DNA from: Nitrospira sp.
Lineage (GTDB): Bacteria; Nitrospirota; Nitrospiria; Nitrospirales; Nitrospiraceae
Reading direction: 5' to 3'
Length of the DNA stretch: 64,000 nt
Assembly (NCBI GenBank): GCA_024998625.1
Contig: JACOEL010000010.1
Location: forward strand, 62,001 to 126,000
Positions 1 through 10,058 of the stretch are shown piece by piece. Each line of letters starts with the position of its first letter. The stretch's first letter is position 1. The notes beneath the pieces were generated by a model. The model searched no databases and had not been told where the DNA came from. It saw only the letters and a program-made list of their open reading frames with translations. The translations under genes and the position numbers were made by a program.

Positions 1-24
1 GGCGGAGTGGACCCGGTACGGTAA
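1..24 (+). CDS. yidD: 3' end of membrane protein insertion efficiency factor YidD (partial)
   Basis: Only the last seven codons and the TAA stop are inside the window. They read GGVDPVR, which matches the C-terminal GGxDPV signature of the small YidD family, whose members help YidC insert membrane proteins. The position directly before yidC is the standard rnpA-yidD-yidC order. The assignment rests on a very short match plus context. Confidence 0.6.
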   Translation, partial: GGVDPVR

Positions 25-70
25 CTGTCGTGGCAATAACCCTTCAGCTTCAGTTCAGTACATAAATTCC

Positions 71-1813
71 ATGGAAAAACGCGTCATCGTCTTCCTTATC
101 GTCTCCCTGGCCGTGATTATCGGTTACGACTACCTGCTCAAGGGTATGGGGCTGTTGCCGCCCTCTGAGCCGGTGCAGGTGGCTACAAATCCAAGCCCTG
201 CAGCCGGGACAGGCAAGCTAGCGGGGGGAGCGGGAGATTCCGCAAAGGCTGCGAGTGGTGATCCGGTCTCCTCCATGAATCGTGCGCCCGCTTCTTCCGG
301 CAATGCGACCGGAGCAGCAAGTGAGGAGCAGACGGTTGAAGTGGACACGGAACTGTTTCGTGCCAAATTCAGCAATCGCGGAGCCGTGCTTAAGTCCTGG
401 GAGTTGAAGCAATACAGTGCGGCGGTCGAGCAGGGCTCACCGCCGGTGCAATTGGTGTATAGCGGAGGACGGTTCAAGGGACCTCTGGGCCTGGTGACCG
501 GGGATCAAGCCGTGACCAGCGATCTCGGTTCTGCCCTCTATCAGGTCACCCAGGATCTCTCACATCTCGATAGCGCGCATCCTGTCGGTCACCTCACCTT
601 CCGGTACCACGATGCCCAGAAGAATGTTGACGTGGAGAAGGAGCTGACCTTCCACCATGGATCCTACGTGGTGGACATTGCGATTCGTACTCAAGGGCTG
701 ACGACTCCGGTGGATGTGACCCTTGGCACCAATTTCGGCATTGTGGAGTGGGGCGAAGGTTTCATCGGGCTCATGGGGTCGGCGTCATTGGTCGACGACA
801 AGGTATTGAAAGAAACACCGGACGGCGAGGCTGAACGCAAAGGCGACGTGAAGTGGTCGGCCATTCAGGATAAGTATTTCTTAAGTGTGTTGATGCCGCA
901 GAAGGCGTCGGCTGCCCTCGCGAAGAAGGAGGGGGACAAGCTGGTGTCGGCCGGTGTCCGCTTCGCCACGCCCGAGAGCGGGGCAACGATGGTGATGCAA
1001 CTCTACGCCGGGCCCAAAGAGTACGACACGCTGAAACGCTTAAACGTCGGGCTGGAAGATACGATCGATTTCGGCTGGTTTGTCTTCGGGAGTTGGGGCT
1101 TGGTCAAGGCGGTGGCCAAGCCGATTTTCTATGTGCTGCGATTCCTCTACGAATTTTCGCACAATTACGGGATCACGATCATTCTCTTGACCATGTTGAT
1201 CAAGCTGATGTTCGTGCCGTTGCAGTACAAGAGCTACAAGTCGATGAAGCAGATGCAGGTCATTCAGCCGAAAGTGCTGGCCCTGCAGACGAAGCTCAAG
1301 GATGATCGTGAACGGCTGAATAAAGAGCTGATCAAGCTCTATAAGGATCATCGGGTGAATCCGGTCGGCGGCTGCCTGCCGATGGTGCTGCAGATGCCGG
1401 TCTTCGTGGCGCTGTTCAATATTCTGTATATGACAATTGATCTTCGGCAGGCCCCGTTCATGCTCTGGATCAAAGACCTCTCTGTGCAGGATCCCTACTA
1501 CGTGCTACCGATCGTCATGGGCGCCACCATGGTCATTCAGCAAAAGATCACTCCGACCACGATGGATCCGACTCAGGCGAAAATCATGCTGTTTCTGCCG
1601 GTGTTCATGACGTTCCTGTTCGTGAACTTCCCTGCCGGCTTGGTGCTCTATTGGCTGACGAACAATACGCTCACGATCACCCAGCAGGTGGTGACCGAGC
1701 GGCTGTTCGGGAAAAAGTGGCAAGTGGCCGCGGCGGACGCCGACGCTGTGACCGGCGACGAACCGAAAGAGCCGAAGAGCAGCGGCAAGCGGCGCAACGG
1801 TCCATCCGAGTAA
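71..1813 (+). CDS. yidC: Membrane protein insertase YidC
   Basis: YidC/Oxa1 insertase that places proteins in the inner membrane, alone or with Sec; 580 aa, the usual Gram-negative length. There is an N-terminal membrane helix (about residues 5-22), a Pro/Ala/Ser-rich linker, a large periplasmic beta domain (about 90-330) and a C-terminal insertase core starting near IDFGWFVFG, with hydrophobic segments such as YGITIILLTMLIKLMFVPL and the terminal LVLYWLTNN motif. The C-terminus is basic, suited to ribosome contact. It lies between yidD and mnmE in the conserved origin-proximal order. The start is the first ATG after the yidD stop. Confidence 0.97.
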   Translation: MEKRVIVFLIVSLAVIIGYDYLLKGMGLLPPSEPVQVATNPSPAAGTGKLAGGAGDSAKAASGDPVSSMNRAPASSGNATGAASEEQTVEVDTELFRAKFSNRGAVLKSWELKQYSAAVEQGSPPVQLVYSGGRFKGPLGLVTGDQAVTSDLGSALYQVTQDLSHLDSAHPVGHLTFRYHDAQKNVDVEKELTFHHGSYVVDIAIRTQGLTTPVDVTLGTNFGIVEWGEGFIGLMGSASLVDDKVLKETPDGEAERKGDVKWSAIQDKYFLSVLMPQKASAALAKKEGDKLVSAGVRFATPESGATMVMQLYAGPKEYDTLKRLNVGLEDTIDFGWFVFGSWGLVKAVAKPIFYVLRFLYEFSHNYGITIILLTMLIKLMFVPLQYKSYKSMKQMQVIQPKVLALQTKLKDDRERLNKELIKLYKDHRVNPVGGCLPMVLQMPVFVALFNILYMTIDLRQAPFMLWIKDLSVQDPYYVLPIVMGATMVIQQKITPTTMDPTQAKIMLFLPVFMTFLFVNFPAGLVLYWLTNNTLTITQQVVTERLFGKKWQVAAADADAVTGDEPKEPKSSGKRRNGPSE

Positions 1814-1834
1814 TTCCACACGATTGGGTGCGTC

Positions 1835-3265
1835 ATGCATGGCGCGCTGGACGATACGATCTGTGCTATCGCCACCCCTCCCGGCGAAGGGGGTATCGGG
1901 GTCGTCCGTATCAGCGGGCTTCACGCCTGTGATGTCGCTTCTCAAGTTGTCCGCCTCCGGTCCGGCAAATCCCTGCACGAACTTCGAACTCATATCATGG
2001 CGCTGGCGGACGTAGGTTCGCCCGATACGGCACGCGCGGTTCCGTGCAGCACGGAATCACGTCCGCATGCGGTGCTCGATGAAGCGCTCGTCGTCGTGAT
2101 GAAGGGGCCGCATTCGTACACAGGCGAAGATGTCGTCGAGGTGCAGTGCCATGGGGGGCCGGTCGTGCTGGATCAGTTGTGCAGGGGCTTGATATCCGGA
2201 GGGGCCAGACTGGCTGAACCGGGGGAGTTTACCAAGCGCGCGTTCCTCAATGGCCGACTGGATCTGGCGCAGGCCGAGGCCGTGCTCGATACGATTCGCG
2301 CGAAGACTGCGCGTAGCCTGGCGATTGCCCAATCGCAACGGCGCGGCGAGTTGTCCTGTGAAGTGGAGAAGGCGAGGTCGGCGTTAGTCGTGGCCTTGGC
2401 GCATATCGAGGCTGCGCTCGATTTTGCGGAGGAGGATATTGCATTCGTTCGGCAGGACGAACTTTTGCGGCTCCTTGATGAGACCGTGATTAAGCTGCGG
2501 CGATTGGTTCAGTCCGGTCAGGAAGGCCGGATCTGGAGAGAAGGCGCCGCAGTGGCGATTCTCGGACGTCCGAACGTCGGCAAGTCGAGTTTGATGAATG
2601 CGTTGTTACGGAGCGACCGCGCAATTGTCACGCCGATTCCCGGCACGACGCGAGATACGTTGGAAGAGATCGTCACTATCCATGGCATTCCGGTACGGCT
2701 CTTCGACACCGCCGGCATCCGCGCAACGGATGACCCCGTCGAAGCCGAAGGTATTCGTCGGAGCCATCTCGCATGGGAAGACGCGGATCTGGCGCTGATT
2801 CTTCTGGACGGCTCGCAACCGTTACTGGAGAGTGATCGGATTTTGCTTCGTCGTCAGGAGGCCGCGCAGGCATTGCTGGTTGTGAATAAGTGTGACTTGC
2901 CATCTGGCATCTCGAAAGAAGACCTTGTCCGTGTCTGCCCCGTGAACGCCGGTGTGCTCGAAATCTCTGCGAAAATGCAGATCGGGCTGGATGGATTGCG
3001 AGAGGCGATCAGCCACAGGCTGATGCCTCGTCGGTTGGAGCCTCGGGACGGGGTGCTGGTGACCAATCTCCGGCATGCCGCCGCCTTCGAGCGCGCCCTG
3101 CAAGGTGTGGAGCAGGCCAGGCAGTCGGTAGACGCGGGACGTGCGGGCGAATTGGTGGCCATGGATCTACGCATTGCCGCCGATGCCTTGGGTGAAATCA
3201 CCGGGGCCATCACGACCGACGAGATTCTGGAGCGGATTTTCTCCGAGTTTTGCATCGGGAAATGA
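1835..3265 (+). CDS. mnmE: tRNA uridine-34 modification GTPase MnmE (TrmE)
   Basis: With MnmG it forms the complex that makes the cmnm5 modification of U34 in tRNA. The 476-aa protein has the N-terminal tetrahydrofolate-binding domain (opening [22 protein letters not shown]), a helical domain, and an inserted Ras-like G domain with P-loop GRPNVGKS near residue 244, DTAG switch II and NKCD. It ends in the diagnostic C-terminal CIGK, whose Cys is conserved in the family. It starts 21 bp after yidC and its stop lies 13 bp before the mnmG GTG start, so the two are probably co-transcribed. Confidence 0.97.
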   Translation: MHGALDDTICAIATPPGEGGIGVVRISGLHACDVASQVVRLRSGKSLHELRTHIMALADVGSPDTARAVPCSTESRPHAVLDEALVVVMKGPHSYTGEDVVEVQCHGGPVVLDQLCRGLISGGARLAEPGEFTKRAFLNGRLDLAQAEAVLDTIRAKTARSLAIAQSQRRGELSCEVEKARSALVVALAHIEAALDFAEEDIAFVRQDELLRLLDETVIKLRRLVQSGQEGRIWREGAAVAILGRPNVGKSSLMNALLRSDRAIVTPIPGTTRDTLEEIVTIHGIPVRLFDTAGIRATDDPVEAEGIRRSHLAWEDADLALILLDGSQPLLESDRILLRRQEAAQALLVVNKCDLPSGISKEDLVRVCPVNAGVLEISAKMQIGLDGLREAISHRLMPRRLEPRDGVLVTNLRHAAAFERALQGVEQARQSVDAGRAGELVAMDLRIAADALGEITGAITTDEILERIFSEFCIGK

Positions 3266-3278
3266 AAGGACTCTTGTC

Positions 3279-5153
3279 GTGAGTGAACAGTGTGACGTCA
3301 TCGTCGTCGGGGGAGGCCATGCCGGGTGTGAAGCGGCGCTGGCCGCAGCCCGCATGGGGGCGCGTACGATCCTGCTCACGATGGATCCGGACCGGATCGC
3401 TCAGATGTCCTGCAATCCTGCGATCGGCGGCATTGCCAAGGGACATCTCGTCAAGGAGATCGATGCGTTGGGCGGAGAAATGGGGCGGAATACCGACCAG
3501 GCCGGCATCCAGTTTCGGATGATCAACACCAGTAAGGGGCCGGCGGTCCGTGCCTTGCGCGCGCAATGCGATAAGAAGGTCTATCGCGAAGTCATGCAGC
3601 GCACGCTCCGTGTGCAGCCGGCACTTGAGATCAGGGGCGGGACGGTTGATCGCATTCTCACACGGGGTGGGGCTGTGACCGGTATCGTCACGGATGCCGG
3701 TGCCTCTATTCATGCGCGGGCAGTAGTGCTTACGTCGGGCACATTTTTGAAGGGGTTGATCCATATCGGTCTCAATCATTTTCCCGCCGGTCGTGCCGGG
3801 GAGGCCTCTGCGGAGCACCTTTCCGATTGCATGCGTGATTTTGGCTTTGAGATTGGTCGGTTGAAGACCGGGACTCCGCCCCGCCTCGATCGGGATTCTA
3901 TCGATTTTTCTGTGATGGAGCTGCAGCCGGGAGATGATCCTCCACCACCGTTTTCTTACCGAACGCTGCGTGTGTGCTTGCCGCAGATACCCTGCCATTT
4001 GACGTATACGAACTCACAAACACATGATATTATTTCGAAAAACATAGATAGATCGCCGCTGTTCAGCGGGGTGATTGATTCTGTCGGTCCCCGGTATTGC
4101 CCGTCGATCGAGGATAAGGTCGTGAGGTTTGCCGACAAAGACCGGCATCAGATCTTCATCGAGCCGGAAGGGTTGGATACCAATGAATTTTACCCGAATG
4201 GAATTTCAACCAGTCTCCCAGTCGATGTGCAGGCAGCCATCCTGAAAACTATTCCCGGACTTGAGCAGGCGAGAATGCTGAAGCCCGGGTATGCGGTCGA
4301 GTACGATTATTTTCCTCCCCGCCAACTGCACAATTCTCTCGAGACGAAATTGGTTGCCGGGCTCTACCACGCCGGCCAAATCAACGGGACTTCCGGATAT
4401 GAAGAGGCCGGTGCCCAGGGAATCATGGCCGGAATAAATGCCGCCCTGAGGTTGCGCGATGAAGCGCCTCTCGTGCTAGATCGGTCGCAGGCCTATATTG
4501 GCGTGTTAATTGACGATTTAATCACGAAAGACGCCAGGGAACCCTATCGCATGTTCACCTCGCGCGCGGAATACCGACTGTTGCTCCGCCATGACAATGC
4601 GGATCTCCGCCTGATGGATCTCGGACACCGGATCGGGTTGGTATCTGATGAGGTGCACGGAAAGCTGGAGGCGAAGCGGTCGGCCATTGAACGAGAAGTT
4701 CAGCGTCTCAAGGAAACCAGGCCGAAAATAACGTCTGAGGTGAGGCGGCTCATGGAGAAGGCGGAGATAGGAGCTGTAGGTCCAACCCAATCCTTGGCTG
4801 AAATCCTCCGGCGGCAGGAGATGAGCTACGGCAAGATCGTCGCAGTATTCGGTGGCGCTGATATCGATGATCCTGACATCACCGAAGCGATTCAGCTCGA
4901 AGTGAAATACGAAGGCTATATTAAGCGGCAGCTGCAGCAAATTCAGCGGTCAGAGAAGTTAGAGCACCGCGCCATCCCCGATCAGTTTGATTATGACGGG
5001 ATCACCGGTTTCTCAAGCGAAGTCAGAGAGAAACTCAAGCGTGTGAAGCCTGCATCCGTAGGGCAGGCTTCGCGTATTTCCGGTGTAACCCCTGCCGCCA
5101 TTTCGCTTCTGCTGGTTGCAATCGAGAGGCATCGCCGACAACCATTGGTATGA
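3279..5153 (+). CDS. mnmG: tRNA uridine-34 carboxymethylaminomethyl synthesis enzyme MnmG (GidA)
   Basis: FAD- and NADH-dependent partner of MnmE in wobble-uridine modification. I place the start at the GTG at 3279, giving 624 aa that open [20 protein letters not shown], the FAD-binding Rossmann motif. The open frame extends 46 codons upstream into mnmE, but that part is out-of-frame mnmE sequence. Family signatures include [22 protein letters not shown], the [12 protein letters not shown] motif and the C-terminal helical tail used for MnmE and tRNA contact. Family length is about 620-630 aa. Confidence 0.96.
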   Translation: MSEQCDVIVVGGGHAGCEAALAAARMGARTILLTMDPDRIAQMSCNPAIGGIAKGHLVKEIDALGGEMGRNTDQAGIQFRMINTSKGPAVRALRAQCDKKVYREVMQRTLRVQPALEIRGGTVDRILTRGGAVTGIVTDAGASIHARAVVLTSGTFLKGLIHIGLNHFPAGRAGEASAEHLSDCMRDFGFEIGRLKTGTPPRLDRDSIDFSVMELQPGDDPPPPFSYRTLRVCLPQIPCHLTYTNSQTHDIISKNIDRSPLFSGVIDSVGPRYCPSIEDKVVRFADKDRHQIFIEPEGLDTNEFYPNGISTSLPVDVQAAILKTIPGLEQARMLKPGYAVEYDYFPPRQLHNSLETKLVAGLYHAGQINGTSGYEEAGAQGIMAGINAALRLRDEAPLVLDRSQAYIGVLIDDLITKDAREPYRMFTSRAEYRLLLRHDNADLRLMDLGHRIGLVSDEVHGKLEAKRSAIEREVQRLKETRPKITSEVRRLMEKAEIGAVGPTQSLAEILRRQEMSYGKIVAVFGGADIDDPDITEAIQLEVKYEGYIKRQLQQIQRSEKLEHRAIPDQFDYDGITGFSSEVREKLKRVKPASVGQASRISGVTPAAISLLLVAIERHRRQPLV

Positions 5154-5247
5154 AGGGACGTACCGGATCGCGTGAATAGAGGTACGGTGGTCTTTGTTCC
5201 TCTCGTGGGGAAGAACCTGCTTGACCGCCCAGGTTGTTTTCGCGTAA

Positions 5248-5913
5248 GTGTTCCACGTGGAACAGCACGAAATTCAGTTCGCAAAATCCATTCAATCCCT
5301 TGCTGAAGATCTCTCCATCTCCATTCCTGATCTCTCTCTCCCTTATTTCTTTCGCTATCTCGGCGAGCTGAAGAAGTGGAATAAGGTCATCAATCTCACG
5401 GCCATCGACGATGATCGCGAGATCCTGGCGAAGCATTTTATTGACTCAATCGCTGGCCTTAAAGTCATTGATATTAATGATGGAACTGAGTTGCTTGATG
5501 TTGGCGCTGGGGCTGGATTTCCGGCCCTTCCTCTCAAGTTTGTGCGGCCTGAGCTGTTGGTTGAACTGCTCGAGCCGAGCGAAAAGAAAGGGGCATTCTT
5601 GCGGTACGTTGTGGGATCGCTTGGTCTGGTAGGTGTGACGGTTGCGACGGCCAAATTGGAAGATTATGCCAGCCGAGAAAATGTTCACGGGCGATTTGAC
5701 TACATCGTGGTCAGGGCCTTTAAGGTTGATGAGTGTGGATTAGCGCTCTCGACTCTTCTGAGGCCGGAAGGAAGGCTTGTTTTATACCGTGCGGAGAAGG
5801 TCCCTGGAAGTTTTGAGCTTTCCGGCCTTGCATTGATTAAGGAAGTCGAGTATGAGCTTCCAGCTAAGTACGGGCATCGAGTGTTGTCGGTGTTTTCAAA
5901 GTCACCGGGATGA
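5248..5913 (+). CDS. rsmG: 16S rRNA (guanine-527-N7)-methyltransferase RsmG (GidB)
   Basis: SAM-dependent methyltransferase of G527 in 16S rRNA; 221 aa, normal length. The SAM-binding segment LDVGAGAGFPALPLKF and the following ELLEPSEKKGAFL are typical. An in-frame TAA sits immediately before the GTG at 5248. The only other nearby in-frame start is the GTG at 5257, and both lie in or at the edge of a parS palindrome, so the true start is 5248 or 5257. No convincing ribosome binding site precedes either. The gene keeps the mnmG-rsmG-parA-parB order. Confidence 0.94.
   Translation: MFHVEQHEIQFAKSIQSLAEDLSISIPDLSLPYFFRYLGELKKWNKVINLTAIDDDREILAKHFIDSIAGLKVIDINDGTELLDVGAGAGFPALPLKFVRPELLVELLEPSEKKGAFLRYVVGSLGLVGVTVATAKLEDYASRENVHGRFDYIVVRAFKVDECGLALSTLLRPEGRLVLYRAEKVPGSFELSGLALIKEVEYELPAKYGHRVLSVFSKSPG
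5249..5264. promoter_or_regulatory. parS: parS centromere site 1 (ParB binding palindrome)
   Basis: A perfect 16-bp palindrome, TGTTCCACGTGGAACA, matching the bacterial chromosomal parS consensus apart from a symmetric T-to-C/A-to-G change. It overlaps the start codon of rsmG and lies about 1.5 kb from parB. ParB binds such sites, spreads, and with ParA segregates the origin region. Confidence 0.9.
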
Positions 5914-5918
5914 GATGG

Positions 5919-5934
5919 TGTTCCACGTGGAACA
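5919..5934. promoter_or_regulatory. parS: parS centromere site 2 (ParB binding palindrome)
   Basis: The same perfect 16-bp palindrome as the site at 5249-5264, here in the short gap between the rsmG stop (5913) and the parA start (5978). Two identical copies 670 bp apart next to parAB make a functional ParABS partition locus very likely. Confidence 0.92.
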
Positions 5935-5977
5935 TTGGGGGCGCGTATATCTTTAGTTGAGTGGATAGGGGAACTGC

Positions 5978-6754
5978 ATGGCTCGAATCATTGCTGTTGC
6001 GAATCAAAAGGGTGGAGTGGGGAAAACGACCACCTCTGTGAACCTTGCCGCAGCGTTGGCAATCGAGGGCGGATCGGTTCTCTTGGTCGATATTGACCCG
6101 CAGGGAAACGCGACAAGCGGGCTTGGCGTCGACGCCATGTCGCTCACGAAGACGATCTACAATGTATTGATTAGTAAAGAGAGTATTGATTCTCTGGCCA
6201 TGCAGACCGGGGTGAATGGCCTATCGATCGTCCCGGCAAATTCCCATCTCGCCGGTGCAGAGGTCGAGTTGGTGAATATGGAGGGCCGTGAGCAGCGCCT
6301 CAAAGAGGCCCTGGCTGAGGTGTCAGATCGCTACGATATCATTCTGTTGGATTGTCCGCCTGCCCTTGGCCTCCTGACCATCAACGCGATGGTCGCGGCG
6401 CATTCAGTGCTGATCCCGGTGCAATGCGAATACTATGCGATGGAAGGTCTCGGGCGGCTGATGGAGAGCATTCAGCGTCTCCGACAATCACTGAACCCAG
6501 GATTGGAAATCGAGGGCATTGTCCTCACGATGTACGATGCGCGCAATTCCCTGGCCCGCCAGGTGGTCGAACAGATTCGTGGGCATTTTGGGGCCAGCGT
6601 GTACCAGACGATGATTCCGCGCAACGTGACGTTGGCCGAGGCGCCCAGCTATGGTCGCCCGGCCCTGCTATACAATATGGCATCAGCCGGTGCCCAAGCC
6701 TATCTTTCCCTAGCCAAGGAGTTTGTGGTCCATGGAGAAAAAAGCCCTCGGTAG
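5978..6754 (+). CDS. parA: Chromosome partitioning ATPase ParA (Soj)
   Basis: Walker-type ATPase of the ParABS system that binds nucleoid DNA non-specifically and pulls ParB-parS complexes apart. The 258-aa protein has the deviant Walker A motif KGGVGKTTTSVNLA near the N-terminus, Walker A' DIDPQGN and Walker B ILLDCPPALG. The short length without an N-terminal HTH is typical of chromosomal Soj/ParA. It overlaps parB by 23 bp, indicating translational coupling. Confidence 0.97.
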   Translation: MARIIAVANQKGGVGKTTTSVNLAAALAIEGGSVLLVDIDPQGNATSGLGVDAMSLTKTIYNVLISKESIDSLAMQTGVNGLSIVPANSHLAGAEVELVNMEGREQRLKEALAEVSDRYDIILLDCPPALGLLTINAMVAAHSVLIPVQCEYYAMEGLGRLMESIQRLRQSLNPGLEIEGIVLTMYDARNSLARQVVEQIRGHFGASVYQTMIPRNVTLAEAPSYGRPALLYNMASAGAQAYLSLAKEFVVHGEKSPR

Positions 6755-7583
6755 AGGACTGGACGCACTGTTGCCGACTGGCCGAACCACGGTCGACCCG
6801 GAACGTGGCGATGTGCAGGAATTGCGGCTCGAAGCCATTGTCCCAAATCGCTTTCAACCAAGGCAGCAATTCTCCGAGGTCGAACTAGCCGAGTTGACCG
6901 CCTCGTTGAAGCAAAATGGCTTGCTGCAACCGATTCTAGTGCGCAGGAAAGGTGATGGTATCTATGAGTTGATTGCTGGCGAGAGACGCTTGAGAGCTGC
7001 TAAGTTAGCGGGAATGCAGAAGATTCAAGCTCTTGTCCGAAACGTGTCCGATCAGGAGTCGATGGTGCTGGCGTTGGTGGAGAATCTCCAGCGGGATGAC
7101 CTGAATCCCATGGAGACCGCGCGGGCGTACCACCGCATGCTGAATGAATTTGGGCTCACTCAGGAAGCGATCGCTCAGAAAGTGGCGTGCGATCGGTCCT
7201 CCGTGGCGAACCTGCTGCGGTTGTTGTCGCTCCCTTCCGAGGTTCAGCATATGATCGAAACCGATCAGCTCTCTCCAGGTCATGCCAAGGTCATTCTCGG
7301 GCTGATGACACCGGCCGCGCAGATCAGTATGGCGACACAGATTGTGAGCGGGCAACTGTCCGTTCGCGAAGCTGAGCGGTTGGTGCAGGAACATGCTGAA
7401 GCCAGGAAGCCGGGTAAGCGGCCGGTTCGTGCGCCATTGCGGTCGGATCTCGAAGAGCGATTGCAGAAACGTCTGGGCACCAGGGTGGATGTGCAGCGGG
7501 GGCGGCGCGGCGGCAAGATCGTCATCCATTACTTTTCACCTGAAGAATTGGACGGCGTGGTCGAGCGGTTGCTCAATTCATAG
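6732..7583 (+). CDS. parB: Chromosome partitioning protein ParB (Spo0J)
   Basis: parS-binding CTPase switch protein. Starting at the ATG at 6732 gives 283 aa with the typical N-terminus MEKKALGRGLDALLP, the CTP-binding box GERRLRAAKLAG, the ENLQRDDLNPMETARAY segment, a helix-turn-helix (LTQEAIAQKVACDRSSVANLLRL) and a C-terminal dimerisation domain. A TTG three codons upstream is possible but less likely. Two parS sites lie within 1.5 kb upstream. Confidence 0.96.
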   Translation: MEKKALGRGLDALLPTGRTTVDPERGDVQELRLEAIVPNRFQPRQQFSEVELAELTASLKQNGLLQPILVRRKGDGIYELIAGERRLRAAKLAGMQKIQALVRNVSDQESMVLALVENLQRDDLNPMETARAYHRMLNEFGLTQEAIAQKVACDRSSVANLLRLLSLPSEVQHMIETDQLSPGHAKVILGLMTPAAQISMATQIVSGQLSVREAERLVQEHAEARKPGKRPVRAPLRSDLEERLQKRLGTRVDVQRGRRGGKIVIHYFSPEELDGVVERLLNS

Positions 7584-7730
7584 TCGAGACATTTTCAGGG
7601 CAGATTTTCTCCAATTGACCGGAGTAGAATGCCGTCAGAATTTTTGAATCGGGAGTGACATCGGGCGACTGTAGCAGGCATGTCCTTCGGTCAGTGCGTG
7701 AGTTGTTGTTATTTGTGGGAGGTGTAACAA

Positions 7731-8219
7731 ATGGCGTGGATCAATAAGGACAAACAGGACGGGAAGCGTCAGGCAGGACAAAGCGAGGGAACTGAAATGG
7801 AAAATTTGGAGTCTACGGCACCACGCGAGGGAAACGAAGAGATCAATGCCTTTGTCGGGAAGGGCGTCAGCTTCAAGGGCGTCATCTCCTATAACGGCAC
7901 CGTGCGCATCGATGGCAATCTTGACGGAGAAATTCATACCGAGGGGGTGTTGCTGGTCGGTGAGGATGCCGTCCTGACGGCAAAGATCACGGCCGGCACC
8001 GTGGTGTGCAAGGGGAAGATCACCGGCGACATCAGCGCCCGGGAGAAGGTGAAGTTGCGCGCCCCTGCCGTAGTCAATGCCGGCGTAAAGGCGCCGCTGT
8101 TGGCCATGGAAGAAGGGGTGGTCTTCAACGGCACCTTGGAGATGAGCCAGTCGGGAACGCGTGAGCCGCAGGGGCAGGGATCCACGCGCGGCCAGGGCGT
8201 TAAGTTGGTCAACGGATAA
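7731..8219 (+). CDS. Bactofilin (first of two)
   Basis: Bactofilins polymerise into nucleotide-independent filaments that act as cell scaffolds. The 162-aa protein has the beta-helical DUF583 core from about residue 38 (AFVGKGVSFKGVISYNGTVRIDG) with repeated short strands, flanked by a charged N-terminal tail and a Gly/Gln-rich C-terminal tail, as usual. A strong GGGAGGTG ribosome binding site precedes the ATG. Its place next to parAB recalls Myxococcus, where BacNOP bactofilins position ParABS; a similar role here is inference. Confidence 0.92.
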   Translation: MAWINKDKQDGKRQAGQSEGTEMENLESTAPREGNEEINAFVGKGVSFKGVISYNGTVRIDGNLDGEIHTEGVLLVGEDAVLTAKITAGTVVCKGKITGDISAREKVKLRAPAVVNAGVKAPLLAMEEGVVFNGTLEMSQSGTREPQGQGSTRGQGVKLVNG

Positions 8220-8348
8220 CTCGGTTCAACGACGAATTCGTTGGACAGGGTCTGGCTTGCCTTGTAAACAAGAGGTAGGCAGAGCAAGGTTCCATTCAGC
8301 CCGCGCCCCGGTCTCGAGGATGTGTGGGGTGTGTGAAGGAGGACGCCG

Positions 8349-8804
8349 ATGTGGGGTGAGACCAAAAAGCAGCCGGTCGTGGAAGACGATAAATTTACCT
8401 TTCTTGGCAAGGGGACCAGCTTTAAGGGCATTGTCACGTTTGATGGCACCGTCCGAATCGATGGTCGGGTCGAGGGAGAAGTGCATACGGGCGGAGCGGT
8501 CATCGTCGGCGAAAGCGCCGTGATCAAGGGCGTGATTGCCGCCGGGTCCGTCTCGATCAGCGGGCGCGTGAAGGGGTCGGTGACGGCTCTGCAGAAGGTC
8601 GAGATTCAAAAACCGGGGATTCTCATCGGGGATATCCAGAGCCCGGTGATCACGATCGAGGAGGGCGCGCATTTTCACGGCATGAGCAATATGGGCGCTG
8701 AGAAGTGGACGGAGGACGAGTCCTCTGAGTTCGGTGCTCCGCAGGATCCCGGCGTACGCGACCTCGTAGCCCATCGCGGCAAAGTCAAAACGCAAGAGCC
8801 GTAA
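8349..8804 (+). CDS. Bactofilin (second of two)
   Basis: A paralogue of the preceding gene; 151 aa with the bactofilin core FLGKGTSFKGIVTFDGTVRIDG and repeated V-x-G-x-V strands up to about residue 112, then a charged tail. GGAGGA precedes the ATG. The two bactofilins share the core but differ in the tails, so they may co-polymerise or specialise. The gap to the first copy is 129 bp, and mnmA follows after 31 bp. Confidence 0.92.
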   Translation: MWGETKKQPVVEDDKFTFLGKGTSFKGIVTFDGTVRIDGRVEGEVHTGGAVIVGESAVIKGVIAAGSVSISGRVKGSVTALQKVEIQKPGILIGDIQSPVITIEEGAHFHGMSNMGAEKWTEDESSEFGAPQDPGVRDLVAHRGKVKTQEP

Positions 8805-8835
8805 GTGCTCGGCGCATTCTTTCCCCGGTAGATTT

Positions 8836-9918
8836 ATGTCACGTCAGACCGTACTGCTAGGTATGAGCGGCGGAGTGGACAGCTCCGTCGCTGCTTCACT
8901 CCTCGTGCAGCAGGGATACGATGTCCACGGCGTCACGCTCCAGGTGTGGGAGCATGAGGATGACCAGGTCGCCGTCTCCAAGCGCTGGGAAGAGCGGGGA
9001 TGCTGCAAGATCGGGATCGCAAAGTATGTCGCGCAGCGTCTACGTATTCCATACGAGGTTGTCGATCGGCGCGAAGTCTTTCGGCAGGGCGTGATCGATG
9101 ATTTCGTCGCCGGGTATGCCTCCGGCACCACCCCCAACCCCTGCGTGCGGTGTAATGAGCGGGTGAAATTGCGTTCCCTGTATGCCTTGGCGCAAGAGCG
9201 AGGCATGGACTATGTGGCGACAGGGCACTATGCCCGCGTGCGGCAGATCGATGGACAGTGGTCGCTGCATCGGGCACTCGATGCGCGCAAGGACCAAAGT
9301 TACTTTCTCTATCGGATCAATCCCGCCTGGTTGCCGCGGCTACTCTTTCCGGTGGGCCATATGCAGAAGTGCGACGTGTGGCAGGAGGCAGAATCGCTTG
9401 GATTGCCCGTGGAGGAACTCAAGGAAAGCCAAGAGATTTGTTTTGTGAGCCACGGCGACTATCGAACGTTCATCGAGCAGGAAATGCCGGAGGCCAAGAA
9501 TCCCGGGTCCTTTGTGGGCGTGGATGGCGAAGTCCTCGGGCAACACGAGGGCATCGCGTTCTATACACCCGGGCAACGCCGCGGCCTGGGTATTGCCGTG
9601 GGGCAGCGGTTGTACGTGCAGAAAGTGGTACCTGAGTCGGGCCACGTGGTGTTATGTGCGGAAGATCAACTCCTGCAGTCGGAGTGTCAGGTCGCCGATC
9701 TCAGTCTGTTTGATCACACCCTCGGCCGGCAGCCGGTCGTGGCGGACGTGAAGGTTCGTTACGCCACGCCTCCCTGCCAGGCGACCCTTCTGCCGTCTGA
9801 AAGCGGCACGCTTCAGGTTCGATTTCACCAACCGCAGCGCGCGCTCAGTCCCGGGCAGTCCGCCGTCTTCTATCATGGTGCCCGAGTACTCGGTGGCGGC
9901 ATCATTCAGCGGTCATAG
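8836..9918 (+). CDS. mnmA: tRNA-specific 2-thiouridylase MnmA
   Basis: Adds the 2-thio group to U34 of Glu, Gln and Lys tRNAs, working on the same base as MnmE-MnmG. The 360-aa protein has the PP-loop GMSGGVDSSVAASLL, the catalytic Cys in NPCVRCNERVK and the second catalytic Cys in ESQEICFVSHGDY. The C-terminal beta-barrel domains are present, so the gene is full length. It is co-directional with the bactofilins but has no obvious functional tie to them. Confidence 0.96.
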   Translation: MSRQTVLLGMSGGVDSSVAASLLVQQGYDVHGVTLQVWEHEDDQVAVSKRWEERGCCKIGIAKYVAQRLRIPYEVVDRREVFRQGVIDDFVAGYASGTTPNPCVRCNERVKLRSLYALAQERGMDYVATGHYARVRQIDGQWSLHRALDARKDQSYFLYRINPAWLPRLLFPVGHMQKCDVWQEAESLGLPVEELKESQEICFVSHGDYRTFIEQEMPEAKNPGSFVGVDGEVLGQHEGIAFYTPGQRRGLGIAVGQRLYVQKVVPESGHVVLCAEDQLLQSECQVADLSLFDHTLGRQPVVADVKVRYATPPCQATLLPSESGTLQVRFHQPQRALSPGQSAVFYHGARVLGGGIIQRS

Positions 9919-10058
9919 CCCGTGCCCACTCTCCAGATTTTTCCCAGTAAATCAATTGTGGGAATCGGGGGCTCAGTGGAACCCTTGTGCGTGCGGCACT
10001 GGCGCGAGTCTCATGCTTGTTGCAATGTTTCCGTTTCAATCTCCCCACGCATCACTTC

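Noticed and set aside
3210-3998. 262-codon minus-strand frame opposite mnmG
   Set aside because: Antisense to conserved mnmG.
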